DNA of 64,000 bases, from the NCBI GenBank assembly GCA_018821435.1, contig JAHJME010000009.1:62001-126000 (forward strand), read 5' to 3'. The notes under the pieces were generated by a model. The model ran no database searches, was not told where the DNA came from, and saw only the letters and a program-made list of their open reading frames with translations. The DNA comes from Alphaproteobacteria bacterium (GTDB taxonomy: Bacteria; Pseudomonadota; Alphaproteobacteria; Caulobacterales; Caulobacteraceae). How positions within the stretch are numbered: the stretch's first letter is position 1; the number at the start of each line of letters is the position of its first letter. Made by a program: the position numbers and the translations under genes. This document shows, piece after piece, positions 1 to 10,256 of this stretch.

Positions 1-455
1 GCACGGTCAACCAGACCAAGAACGCCGCCGACGGCGAGTACTACGGCGCCGAAGCCAGCCTGGCGGCGCAGGTCACCGACACGATCGATATGGGCGGCAA
101 CCTGACCTACATGCACCGCAAGCTGACCGACCCGACCAACGCCGCATTCCGCCCGCTGGGCGTGCCGACCTGGAAGGCGTTCGCCTACCTCAACTGGCGG
201 CCGGCGCCGAAGCTGACGATCCGGCCCAATGTCGAGTACGCCGACCAGCGCTGGACGGTGACCACCACCGCGCCACTGGCCTACTACAAGACCGGATCGT
301 ACCTGCTGGTGAACCTCGCGGCGGACTTCGAGGTCACCGACAATCTGACCGCCACCCTGGCGGCGCAGAACATCGGCGACCAGGACTACCAGCTCACCGA
401 TGGATTCCCCGAGGCGGGCCGGTCGTTCTATGTCAGCCTGCGGGCGAAGTTCTGA
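1..455 (+). CDS. TonB-dependent receptor, C-terminal fragment (cut by window edge)
   Basis: The reading frame is open from base 3, so the 5' part lies outside the window. About 150 residues are visible, with alternating amphipathic strands and a final stretch (LTATLAAQNIGDQDYQLTDG ... FYVSLRAKF) typical of the last strands of TonB-dependent outer-membrane receptors, including the 'N(I/L)xDxxY' signature and a terminal Phe used for barrel assembly. It ends only 12 bases before the modE-like gene, with GAGG between them, so the two are probably co-transcribed. That suggests, but does not prove, a molybdenum-related or other oxyanion substrate. The plug domain cannot be seen, so the substrate is inferred from context only. 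Confidence 0.85.
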   Translation, partial: TVNQTKNAADGEYYGAEASLAAQVTDTIDMGGNLTYMHRKLTDPTNAAFRPLGVPTWKAFAYLNWRPAPKLTIRPNVEYADQRWTVTTTAPLAYYKTGSYLLVNLAADFEVTDNLTATLAAQNIGDQDYQLTDGFPEAGRSFYVSLRAKF

Positions 456-467
456 TGAGGTGACGAC

Positions 468-1259
468 ATGGCCGATGGCGACCTGAGCGCATCCCTGACC
501 CTGCGGCGCGGCGCGCTGGCCAGGGTGGGGCTGGATCGGGTCGCCATGGTCGAGGCGGTGGCCGAGCTGGGCTCGATCAGCGCCGCCGCCAAGAAGCTGG
601 GCCTGTCCTACAAGGGCGCCTGGGATGTCGTGCAGGCGCTGAACAACCTGTTCGACACCCCGCTGATCGAGGCGGCTCCCGGCGGCCGGGCCGGCGGGAC
701 GGCCATCGTCACCCTGCGCGGCCAGGCGGTGGTCACAGCCTTCCGGCGCGTGCAGCAGGAACTTGACGCCGCGCTCGCCAAGCTGGACGCCAGCCTCAAC
801 GGCCAACCGGCCACGGATCTCTTCTGGAGCCTCGGCATGCGCACCAGCGCCCGGAACGCCCTGCGCGGCGTGGTCAGCAACGTCACCCCCGGCGCGGTGA
901 ACGGCGAGGTCACCCTGACCCTGGCCGACGGCGTCGAGATCACCGCGATCCTGACCCGCCGCAGCATTGAGGACCTGGGCCTCGAGATCGGCAAGCCGGC
1001 TATCGCCCTGATCAAGGCCGGCTTCGTGATCCTGGCCAAAGGCGAGAACCTGCGCACCTCGGCCCGCAACCAGATCGCCGGCCACGTCAGCCACCGTGAG
1101 GACGGCGCGGTGAACAGCGAGATCACCCTCGACATCGGCGGCGGCAAGACGCTGGTCGCCGGCATCACCCTGGAAAGCGCGCAGGCGCTGGAGCTGACGG
1201 TGGGCGACGCGGTCACCGCCCTGGTCAAGGCCCCGCACGTCATACTGGCGGTGGAGTAG
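468..1259 (+). CDS. modE: ModE-family molybdate-responsive transcriptional regulator
   Basis: 263 residues, the usual ModE length. Residues about 15-110 form a LysR-like winged HTH (GSISAAAKKLGLSYKGAWDV is the recognition region). Residues about 125-190 and 200-263 are two tandem Mop/TOBE domains (SARNALRGVVSNV and SARNQIAGHVSH each begin a repeat), which bind molybdate or tungstate. In ModE, metal binding at the dimer interface of these domains promotes binding to a palindromic operator. Such a palindrome lies just downstream, before the next gene. ATG with GAGG upstream. The TonB receptor immediately upstream and the molybdopterin-fold protein downstream fit a molybdenum locus. No ModABC transporter is in the window. 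Confidence 0.93.
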   Translation: MADGDLSASLTLRRGALARVGLDRVAMVEAVAELGSISAAAKKLGLSYKGAWDVVQALNNLFDTPLIEAAPGGRAGGTAIVTLRGQAVVTAFRRVQQELDAALAKLDASLNGQPATDLFWSLGMRTSARNALRGVVSNVTPGAVNGEVTLTLADGVEITAILTRRSIEDLGLEIGKPAIALIKAGFVILAKGENLRTSARNQIAGHVSHREDGAVNSEITLDIGGGKTLVAGITLESAQALELTVGDAVTALVKAPHVILAVE

Positions 1260-1265
1260 CGCCGC

Positions 1266-1290
1266 CGTTATGTATCTCTGATGCATAACG
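1266..1290. promoter_or_regulatory. Candidate ModE operator
   Basis: Inverted repeat with 9-base arms CGTTATGTA (1266-1274) and TGCATAACG (1282-1290), 8 of 9 positions complementary, separated by 7 bases. Known ModE sites have CGNTATATA-type arms around a spacer of 6-8 bases, so the form fits well. It sits 7 bases after the modE stop and 10 bases before the ATG at 1301, where bound ModE could block or control transcription of the secreted molybdopterin-fold protein. Site assignment is inference from sequence form and neighbours. Confidence 0.75.
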
Positions 1291-1300
1291 GGAGCCTGCC

Positions 1301-1807
1301 ATGCGCCTAGCCGTCCTTCTGGCCGCCGCCGCGATCCTGGCGCCCGCGTCCGCGCTGGCCCAGAGCATCGCGATCAAAGGATCGACCGGGCAGATCGTCA
1401 CGGTGACCGCCGCCGAGGTCGCCAAGCTTCCTCGGGTGAGCTTCCTGTTCGACGCCCACGGGCAGAAGCACACCTATGAGGGGCCTCTGCTGCTCGACGT
1501 GCTGGCCAAGGCGGGCGCGCCGACGGGCAAGGACCTGCATGGACCGGCGCTGGCCAACGCCGTCGTGGTTCGGGCGTCCGACGGATATGCGGTGGTCTAT
1601 GGCTTGGCCGAGCTGGACCCCGGCACCAGGGCAAACCGCGTGATCCTCGCCGATAAAGCCGACGGCGCCGCGCTCGACGCCAAGGACGGGCCGTTCAAGG
1701 TGGTGGCCGAGGGCGACCTGCGACCGGCGCGCAGCGCAAGGCTGGTGACCTCGATCGAGATCGTGAACCTGGGGTCGGGGCGCGGAACCCCGCATTCGCA
1801 CGACTAA
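1301..1807 (+). CDS. Secreted molybdopterin-binding-fold (sulfite-oxidase-like) protein
   Basis: 168 residues. Residues 1-20 are a Sec signal peptide (hydrophobic run ending ALA). The rest resembles the small oxidoreductase molybdopterin-binding domain seen as a stand-alone periplasmic protein: GPLLLDVLAKAGAP, VVRASDGYAVVYGLAELDP, PFKVVAEGDLRPARSARLVTSIEIV. It lacks the heme or dimerisation domains of true sulfite oxidases, and no obvious cofactor Cys is seen, so catalysis is uncertain. GGAG lies 6 bases before the ATG. A ModE-type palindrome ends 10 bases upstream, so expression probably answers to molybdate. Confidence 0.8.
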   Translation: MRLAVLLAAAAILAPASALAQSIAIKGSTGQIVTVTAAEVAKLPRVSFLFDAHGQKHTYEGPLLLDVLAKAGAPTGKDLHGPALANAVVVRASDGYAVVYGLAELDPGTRANRVILADKADGAALDAKDGPFKVVAEGDLRPARSARLVTSIEIVNLGSGRGTPHSHD

Positions 1808-1874
1808 GGCTCCGGCTGGCGCCGACCCGGCGAACGCTCTAAGGCCGGCGCCACACCTGCCGGCGAGGACCATC

Positions 1875-2180
1875 ATGAGCGACGACGACTTCGTCTTCGA
1901 CGAGGCCACCGGCGAGTGGATCAGCGCCGCCGACGCCGCGGAGCGCGCGAAAGCGGCCGGTGCGGTCGAGGTGCGCGACGCGGTGGGCAACCTGCTGGCC
2001 GACGGCGACGCGGTGACCCTGATCAAGGACCTCAAGGTCAAGGGCGCCGGCGGCCAGACGCTGAAGCGCGGCACGGTGATCCGCTCGATCCGCCTGACCG
2101 GCGACGCCCAGGAGATCGACTGCCGCCACGACGCCATCAAGGGCCTCGTCCTGCGCGCCGAGTTCGTGAAGAAGAACTAG
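1875..2180 (+). CDS. PhnA/YjdM-family protein, C-terminal domain only
   Basis: 101 residues. The C-terminal 70 match the PhnA domain closely: VRDAVGNLLADGDAVTLIKD, KVKGAGGQTLKRGTVIRSIR and the ending LRAEFVKKN. Members such as E. coli YjdM carry an N-terminal four-Cys zinc ribbon; here the first 35 residues are acidic and contain no Cys, so the ribbon is missing. Despite the historic phosphonate name, the family's function is not settled. Its stop overlaps the convergent DMT transporter stop in the sequence CTAG. Confidence 0.85.
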   Translation: MSDDDFVFDEATGEWISAADAAERAKAAGAVEVRDAVGNLLADGDAVTLIKDLKVKGAGGQTLKRGTVIRSIRLTGDAQEIDCRHDAIKGLVLRAEFVKKN

Positions 2181-3058
2181 CCCAGGGCGCAGAGCAACAG
2201 GCCGGCCGCCGTGAGCCCGCCGCCGACCCACTGGCGCACGCGCAGCTTCTCGCGGAACAGCTTGCGTCCCACCGCAGCCGCGATGGGCCCCTCGATCAGG
2301 CCCACGGCCCGCACCGGCGCGGCCGGAGCCATTGCCAGCGCGCCGAACCAGCAGGCCGAGGCGGCCGAGCCGAAGAACCCCGCCGCCAGCGACGACTTCC
2401 AAGCCCCGGTCACCGACCGCAGCGCCTGGGGCCGGACGACGGCCAGGATCGAGGTCAGCACCAGCGACTGCATCGCCTGGGCGACCACCAGGGCCGCCGT
2501 CGCCGAGAACAGCGGATGGGCGGGGTCCAGCGAGTGCCCCGCCTGGCGGAAACCATTGAACGCCACGGCGAAGCTGGCGCCGGACGCCAGGCCCAGCAGC
2601 CCGCCCAGCAGGTCGGCGCGGCCGTGGCCGCGCCGAGGCCAGGACAGCACCAGCAGGCCGGCGGTGGCCACGCCGACGCCGCCCCACACGCCCGCGCTCA
2701 GTCGGTCGCCCAGCACCAGCCAGCCCATGATCGCGGCAAGCGGCAACGACGACTGTTGCAACATGGTGGCGACCGCGAAGCCCGAGCGGCTCATGGCCAT
2801 CAGCAGGATCGCCGTTGCGGTGACCTGGCTGATCGCGCCGATGATCGCGCCGGACCAGAATGGCAGGCCCCAGTGCGGCGTGGCGTCGGGCGTCAGCGCG
2901 TTGGCGACCGCGAAGATGGCGATGGAGAACGGCAGGCCGAACAGGAAGCGCACCAACGTGGCGCCCCACGGCCCAGCGTCGCCGACCAGCCCCCGCTGCA
3001 TGGCGTTTCGCGCCACCTGCAGCGGCGCGGCCACCAGGGTGAGTAGAATCCAGAGCAT
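2177..3058 (-). CDS. DMT-superfamily (EamA-type) membrane transporter
   Basis: Starting at 3058 the protein is 293 residues with about ten hydrophobic helices, beginning MLWILLTLVAAPLQVARNAM, and two EamA-like halves (GWLVLGDRLSAGVWGGVGVATAGLL ends the first; RKLFREKLRVRQWVGGGLTAAGLLL ends the second). Such proteins export or exchange metabolites across the inner membrane. The substrate is not predictable. An in-frame upstream start at 3154 would translate through an inverted-repeat element, whereas 3058 is preceded by AAGGAG at good spacing, so 3058 is chosen. Confidence 0.85.
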   Translation of the reverse strand: MLWILLTLVAAPLQVARNAMQRGLVGDAGPWGATLVRFLFGLPFSIAIFAVANALTPDATPHWGLPFWSGAIIGAISQVTATAILLMAMSRSGFAVATMLQQSSLPLAAIMGWLVLGDRLSAGVWGGVGVATAGLLVLSWPRRGHGRADLLGGLLGLASGASFAVAFNGFRQAGHSLDPAHPLFSATAALVVAQAMQSLVLTSILAVVRPQALRSVTGAWKSSLAAGFFGSAASACWFGALAMAPAAPVRAVGLIEGPIAAAVGRKLFREKLRVRQWVGGGLTAAGLLLCALG

Positions 3059-3066
3059 CCGAGCTC

Positions 3067-3210
3067 CTTCCCTCCCTTGATGGGGAGGGACAGGCCGCAA
3101 AGCGGCCAGGGTGAGGGAGTGGCGGCCAGAGCGAGGCGTGGGCGCGTGATCCACACGCCCTCAACCTGCTCGCCTCCGGCGAGCTGTCCCTCCCACCAAA
3201 GGGAGGGAAG
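3067..3210. repeat. Inverted-repeat element, 144 bp
   Basis: Two 27-base arms at 3067-3093 and 3184-3210 are reverse complements apart from a few central positions (each arm is itself a CCCTCCC...GGGAGGG hairpin). The element fills the space between the leuA stop and the DMT transporter start. It looks like a non-coding palindromic repeat unit. It may also terminate leuA transcription or contribute to the DMT gene's leader. Confidence 0.6.
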
Positions 3211-3215
3211 CTAGG

Positions 3216-4793
<1,578 letters not shown>

Positions 4794-4874
4794 TTCTCTG
4801 GTCTCTTCGCGATGTTCAGTTCTGGGGACGGAGGTGTCAGACCCCTGGTCGCCCGGCCGCGAAGATGCGCGTGC
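4794..4874 (-). promoter_or_regulatory. Candidate attenuator between leu leader peptide and leuA
   Basis: Read on the minus strand, four short segments can form alternative pairs. GGGGC and GCCCC at the end of the leader peptide form a hairpin. CCCCTGG (leader) is fully complementary to CCAGGGG about 30 bases later. CCAGGGG can instead pair with the following CCCC or ACCTC. Mutually exclusive 1:2, 2:3 and 3:4 pairing is the logic of a transcription attenuator. No run of T follows the last hairpin, so it may act on translation or be Rho-dependent. Structural inference by eye only. Confidence 0.5.
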
Positions 4875-4943
4875 CTAGAGAGGCGCCCAGGGGCGGCTAA
4901 GCCCCAGCGAGAGAAGAAGCAGGCTGTTGAGCCGCGTGCGCAT
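4875..4943 (-). CDS. leuL: Leucine-rich leader peptide of leuA
   Basis: A 22-codon ORF (ATG at 4943, TAG at 4875-4877) contains eight leucines: residues 5, 8-11, 13, 15 and 22, with four consecutive Leu codons (CTG CTT CTT CTC). It ends 81 bases upstream of leuA on the same strand and is followed by alternative base-pairing segments. This composition is the hallmark of leader peptides that sense charged tRNA-Leu. No strong Shine-Dalgarno is seen; a TTGCGG-N17-TACAGA sequence upstream might be a promoter, giving a very short leader. It is too short for ordinary gene calling. Confidence 0.8.
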   Translation of the reverse strand: MRTRLNSLLLLSLGLSRPWAPL

Positions 4944-5001
4944 GGCGTGGTCTGTACCGAAACGACCGCGTAGCCGCAAGCATCTTGCGTCCAGCGTGGC
5001 C

Positions 5002-5619
5002 TTACGCCGCCTCGGCGGCAAGAACCTTGCCGACCGCCGGCCGCGCCCGGACCCGCTCGCGGTGCGCGTACACTTTGGGGAACTGCTTCGGGTCGACGCC
5101 GGCGCCTTCCAACCAGTCCGCCAGGGTGAAGAGGTAAGCGTCGCAGATCGAGAAGGCCTCGCCCAGCACGAACGGGCCTCTCAGGAACTCATCCTCGATG
5201 AGTTGGAAGCCGGCGCTCATGGTCTGCGGGACCTTTCGGCGCATGTCCTCGAACGAACTCTCCTCATCGGCCCAACGATAGCCCCGCATCCGGTGCGCGT
5301 AGGCGACATGGACCGTGGACGCCAAGTAGGTGTTGAACGCCTGGGCCTGAGCGAAGGCCCACGGATCGGTCGGCGCCAGCCTGGCCTCCGGGAACGCATG
5401 GGCGATCCAGGCCAGGATGGCGACGTTCTCGGTCAGCACGCCCTGGTCGGTGACCAGCGCCGGCACGCGGCCCTTGGGATTCAGCGCCAGATATTCCGGC
5501 GTCAGGTTGGCCTTCTCGCGCAGATTGGTGCGCACGGCCTCGTAGGGCGCGCCCGCCTCCTCCAGCGCGATGTGCGACGCCAACGCGCACGATCCCGGCG
5601 ACCAGAACAGCTTGATCAT
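5002..5619 (-). CDS. Glutathione S-transferase family protein (beta-class-like)
   Basis: 205 residues. The N-terminal thioredoxin-like domain begins MIKLFWSPGSCALASHIALE; the Ser-Pro-Gly-Ser-Cys motif with Cys11 is the beta-class catalytic site. NPKGRVPALV with the cis-Pro and LTENVAILAWIA, the glutathione gamma-glutamyl contact, are present. An all-helical C-terminal domain includes SICDAYLFTLADWLEG (N-capping region). Probably a cytoplasmic detoxification or redox enzyme. Its ATG overlaps the stop of the TVP38 gene by four bases (ATGA), so the two are translationally coupled. Confidence 0.92.
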   Translation of the reverse strand: MIKLFWSPGSCALASHIALEEAGAPYEAVRTNLREKANLTPEYLALNPKGRVPALVTDQGVLTENVAILAWIAHAFPEARLAPTDPWAFAQAQAFNTYLASTVHVAYAHRMRGYRWADEESSFEDMRRKVPQTMSAGFQLIEDEFLRGPFVLGEAFSICDAYLFTLADWLEGAGVDPKQFPKVYAHRERVRARPAVGKVLAAEAA

Positions 5620-6338
5620 TCCCCGTCCGTTCCCCCGTCGTCCTTCCCACGCCGCTGCAGCCAGCGCCGCGCGAACCAGCCGATACCCAGCCAGATGGCG
5701 GCGACGACCACCAGTTCAACCCAATGCCCGGCAATCTCGCCCTGCATCAACTGGACGATCGAGGCGCCGGCCGAGGCCGTCAGCGCGATCTTGGGTACGA
5801 TGCCGATGCCCGTGCCGGCCACGAAGTCCCGCGCCCGCATCGGCGTCACGCCGGCCGCCATGTTGACGACGATGAACGGCGCCGAAGGCACCAGGCGCAC
5901 GATCAGGCTGGCCAGGAAACCGTTCTCGCCCACCAGCCCCATGAACCGCCGAACCCCCTCCCCGGAGAACCGGTCCAAGGTGCGGGCGCCGGCCTTCCGC
6001 CCCAGGTAGAAGCCGACCAGCGCCGAGACCATGGTGCCGATCCAGCTGTAGGCGGCGCCCGTCAGCGGTCCGAACGCCACCACCGCGGCGGCGATCAGCA
6101 CGATCTGCGGCGTGCCGACGAAAGCCAGCGCCGCGAAGGCCGCCACGGCCACGGGCAGCGACCACGGTCCCCGCGCCGCGCCCAGCCAGCCCTCCAGCGT
6201 CCGCTCGCCGTCGAACCCCAGCATCTGGGCGCCGAAGAAGAACACGACGCCCACGCCGCCGAACAGCACGAACGAGACCAGCAGGGTCCGCCACGCCTGA
6301 GCGTCCAAGTTCGAGAGGAAGGAAAAGATCCGGCGCAT
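5616..6338 (-). CDS. TVP38/TMEM64 (DedA-like) family membrane protein
   Basis: 240 residues with about six hydrophobic segments. The diagnostic core is seen: FVGTPQIVLIAAAVVAFGPL, then YSWIGTMVSALVGFYLGRKA, and RLVPSAPFIVVNMAAGVTPM with its conserved Arg and Pro. Family members are membrane-embedded and include lipid scramblases or proton-coupled transporters. The tail is charged and cytoplasmic. It is first in a two-gene unit with the GST. Confidence 0.9.
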   Translation of the reverse strand: MRRIFSFLSNLDAQAWRTLLVSFVLFGGVGVVFFFGAQMLGFDGERTLEGWLGAARGPWSLPVAVAAFAALAFVGTPQIVLIAAAVVAFGPLTGAAYSWIGTMVSALVGFYLGRKAGARTLDRFSGEGVRRFMGLVGENGFLASLIVRLVPSAPFIVVNMAAGVTPMRARDFVAGTGIGIVPKIALTASAGASIVQLMQGEIAGHWVELVVVAAIWLGIGWFARRWLQRRGKDDGGTDGE

Positions 6339-6494
6339 TCGGCGCGAGGGGTCGCGTGTTCGTGTGTCGGGGTCAAGGCCGCCGTAAACCGCCCTAGCTC
6401 TGCCGTGGGACGGCTTTCCTTATAAGTTTCTTACAATTGCGCCAGCCGGTGGCCACGGCATCTTCCCGCACACTAACGAGAGCGGGAGGCGGGA

Positions 6495-7262
6495 TTGCGG
6501 AATTTCGATTGGATGGCCACGGACGATGAGTCGACGGCCCTGGCGGCGACGTCGGACGGCTATCTGCGCGCGCTGGTCGACGACCAGCTGGCGGTCCGCA
6601 CCACCCGCGACGGCATTCCGCTGGGCCAGATCCTCGCCGACCGGCCGGACGTGTTCGCCGCCTACTTCCAGCAGTTCCACAGCGCCGGCAACGACACCCA
6701 CTCGACCGCCTGGTACGATCGTGTCGGCGGCTTCGGCGTCGAGGACTACGCCAACTACTGGTACGAGCATCACGGCCGCTGGGAAGGCTACGGCGCGCGT
6801 GGCGGCGACACAGCCGGCGCCCCCACCGAAGACGGCGCGCCGCGCCTGCTGCCCGGGATCGAGGAGACGGGCCGGACCACCTCGGACGGCATTCCGCTCA
6901 GCCACATCCTGACCGACCGGCCCGACGTGTTCCGCGCGTTCTTCACCGAGTTCTACGGCCGCAACAACGACCACAATTCGTCGGCCTGGGTCGATCGCGT
7001 GGGCGGCAACACCGTCGAGGACTACGCGAACTATTGGTACGAGCGGCACGGCAAGTGGGGCGAATACACCCCGCGGGCGCCCGATCCGGTCCCCAGCGTG
7101 GACGAGGAGGCGCCCCCGGCGGACGACGAACCGGTCGTGGTCCTGCCCCCGGACGACGAGGTTCCGCCGCCGGAATCCGCCCCCTGGGCTGGCGAAATCG
7201 TCGACGACGGGGCGCTGTCGATCGGCCGTAGCCTTTGCAACGCCGGCGATCTGGGCTTCTGA
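6495..7262 (+). CDS. Unknown protein with two 61-residue repeats
   Basis: 255 residues starting at TTG 6495, preceded by GGGAGG at ideal spacing. The first ATG (6513) lacks such a site. Residues 39-99 and 131-191 are homologous repeats. The shared pattern is DGIPL-x2-IL-x-DRPDVF, then ND-x3-S-x-AW-x-DRVGG, VEDYANYWYE and HG-x-W, exactly 92 residues apart. The C-terminal 65 residues are acidic and proline-rich. No signal peptide or membrane segment is seen. It lies 87 bases before an RTX protein on the same strand. I do not recognise the family; the many Asp, Asn, Trp and Tyr residues would suit a surface or ligand-binding module, which is speculation. Confidence 0.8.
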   Translation: MRNFDWMATDDESTALAATSDGYLRALVDDQLAVRTTRDGIPLGQILADRPDVFAAYFQQFHSAGNDTHSTAWYDRVGGFGVEDYANYWYEHHGRWEGYGARGGDTAGAPTEDGAPRLLPGIEETGRTTSDGIPLSHILTDRPDVFRAFFTEFYGRNNDHNSSAWVDRVGGNTVEDYANYWYERHGKWGEYTPRAPDPVPSVDEEAPPADDEPVVVLPPDDEVPPPESAPWAGEIVDDGALSIGRSLCNAGDLGF

Positions 7263-7286
7263 TCCCGGTCCACTGCGCCTATGTGA

Positions 7287-7304
7287 GTTGCGTTTTTACG
7301 CAAC
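7287..7304. promoter_or_regulatory. Inverted repeat before RTX gene
   Basis: Arms GTTGCGT (7287-7293) and ACGCAAC (7298-7304) flank TTTT. It could be an operator or a weak terminator of the upstream gene. The outer GTTGCG/CGCAAC resembles the Fur-type palindrome at 37799, but the spacing differs by one base. Confidence 0.35.
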
Positions 7305-7349
7305 ATGGGCGATCTGATCGGTACAACTGGCCGAGCCGGGAGCCGCTGC

Positions 7350-8537
7350 TTGCTCGAGTACGCATTCGATAAGATCACCGCCGAGCAGGCGCTGGCCATC
7401 AAGGCAGGCGACACCGTGACCTTCAGCGGCGGGCCCGCCCGCACGGTCAGCGTCGCCTACCAGGCCTACGACCCGACTGTGCTGACGCCCGAGGTTCCGC
7501 GGATCCTGGTGACCTACGAGGGCCGGACGGTGGTGTTCTCCACCGATCTGGTCCAGCTGTCCAACGTCGGCGCCCTGGTGATGGGCGACGGATCGCAGCT
7601 CTTCATCGGCGACGCGGGCGACAGCCGCTTCACCGCCGGCGCGGGCGACGACGGCCTGTATGGCGGTCCGGGCGACGACAGCCTGGTCGGCGGCGGCGGA
7701 CGCGACCTGCTGCAGGGCAACGGCGGCCACGACGTGCTGGTTGGCGGCGAGGGCTCCGACATCATCTACGGCGGCCAGGGCGACGACCTGATCTACACCT
7801 CCAACCAGCAGAGCCCAGTCTCGGGCGAGGCTGGCGACTGGGCCCACGGCAACCTGGGCGACGACGAGATCGTCGGCGGCGGCGGAAACGACACGCTCTA
7901 TGGCGGCCAGGGGAACGACTTCATCGGCGGCGCGGCCGGCGACGATTGGATTTCCGGCGACCTCGGCGACGACGACCTGTTCGGCAGCCTGGGGAACGAC
8001 ACCCTGGTCGGCGGCGCGGGCGGCGACACGCTCAGCGGCGGGTTCGGCGCGGATTCGCTGAGCGGCGGCGATGGCGACGACCAGCTGGTCAGCCAGGGGC
8101 CGGAAGCCTCCACCCTGAACGGCGGCGCCGGGAACGACACCCTGGTGTCGGGCGGCGCGGGTCGGGACATCCTGTTCGGCGGCGAGGGCCGCGACCACTT
8201 CGAATTCGTGACCAAGACCGAGCCGTCGGTCGGCGTCGAAGCCGAGATCCGCGACTGGGAGGCCGGCGACGAACTCCACTTCGCCGCCGTCAGCATCCTC
8301 GGGTCCAACGCGATCCTGCCGCGCAGCTACTCCGAGTTCGTGGCCAGCAGCTACGAGGCAGCGGTGCAGATCGCCAACGAACATATCTCGGCGGCCGGCG
8401 CGACCTATGTGGCGGCCCAGGTGGGGAACGACGTCTATGTCTTCGCCGACACCGGCGATCCGCAGGACGGCGCGGACATCTCGATTCTACTGACCGGACG
8501 CACCCTGGCGGACATCGGCCTGACCAACTTCGTCTGA
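7350..8537 (+). CDS. RTX (hemolysin-type calcium-binding repeat) protein
   Basis: About 395 residues from TTG 7350, which has GGGAG seven bases upstream and gives an N-terminus LEYAFDKITAEQA. The in-frame ATG at 7305 has no ribosome site and would place an inverted repeat at the start. Residues about 95-270 hold at least a dozen glycine- and aspartate-rich nonapeptides (for example GGGGNDTLYGGQGNDFIGG) that form a calcium-binding parallel beta-roll. The last about 110 residues, after FEFVTKTEPSVG, resemble the region holding the C-terminal type I secretion signal. Probably secreted and surface-bound. No type I exporter gene is in the window. The enzymatic activity, if any, is unknown. Confidence 0.88.
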   Translation: MLEYAFDKITAEQALAIKAGDTVTFSGGPARTVSVAYQAYDPTVLTPEVPRILVTYEGRTVVFSTDLVQLSNVGALVMGDGSQLFIGDAGDSRFTAGAGDDGLYGGPGDDSLVGGGGRDLLQGNGGHDVLVGGEGSDIIYGGQGDDLIYTSNQQSPVSGEAGDWAHGNLGDDEIVGGGGNDTLYGGQGNDFIGGAAGDDWISGDLGDDDLFGSLGNDTLVGGAGGDTLSGGFGADSLSGGDGDDQLVSQGPEASTLNGGAGNDTLVSGGAGRDILFGGEGRDHFEFVTKTEPSVGVEAEIRDWEAGDELHFAAVSILGSNAILPRSYSEFVASSYEAAVQIANEHISAAGATYVAAQVGNDVYVFADTGDPQDGADISILLTGRTLADIGLTNFV

Positions 8538-8556
8538 GGCGCGCCTCGGCCCCACA

Positions 8557-8572
8557 AGCTCTGGAGAGAGCT
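8557..8572. terminator. Weak hairpin downstream of RTX gene
   Basis: AGCTCT and AGAGCT form a six-pair stem around GGAG, 20 bases after the RTX stop. There is no T run, so termination is uncertain. Confidence 0.3.
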
Positions 8573-8634
8573 GGCTCCCGGCGGGTTTGAATGCGGCGCA
8601 GCATGGGTTACACCCGCGCCCGTCCGAACCTTAG

Positions 8635-10252
<1,618 letters not shown>

Positions 10253-10256
<4 letters not shown>

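Noticed and set aside
7650..8170. Short repeated DNA units that could suggest a CRISPR-like or tandem array
   Set aside because: They encode in-frame RTX nonapeptides and vary at codon level; no spacer structure.
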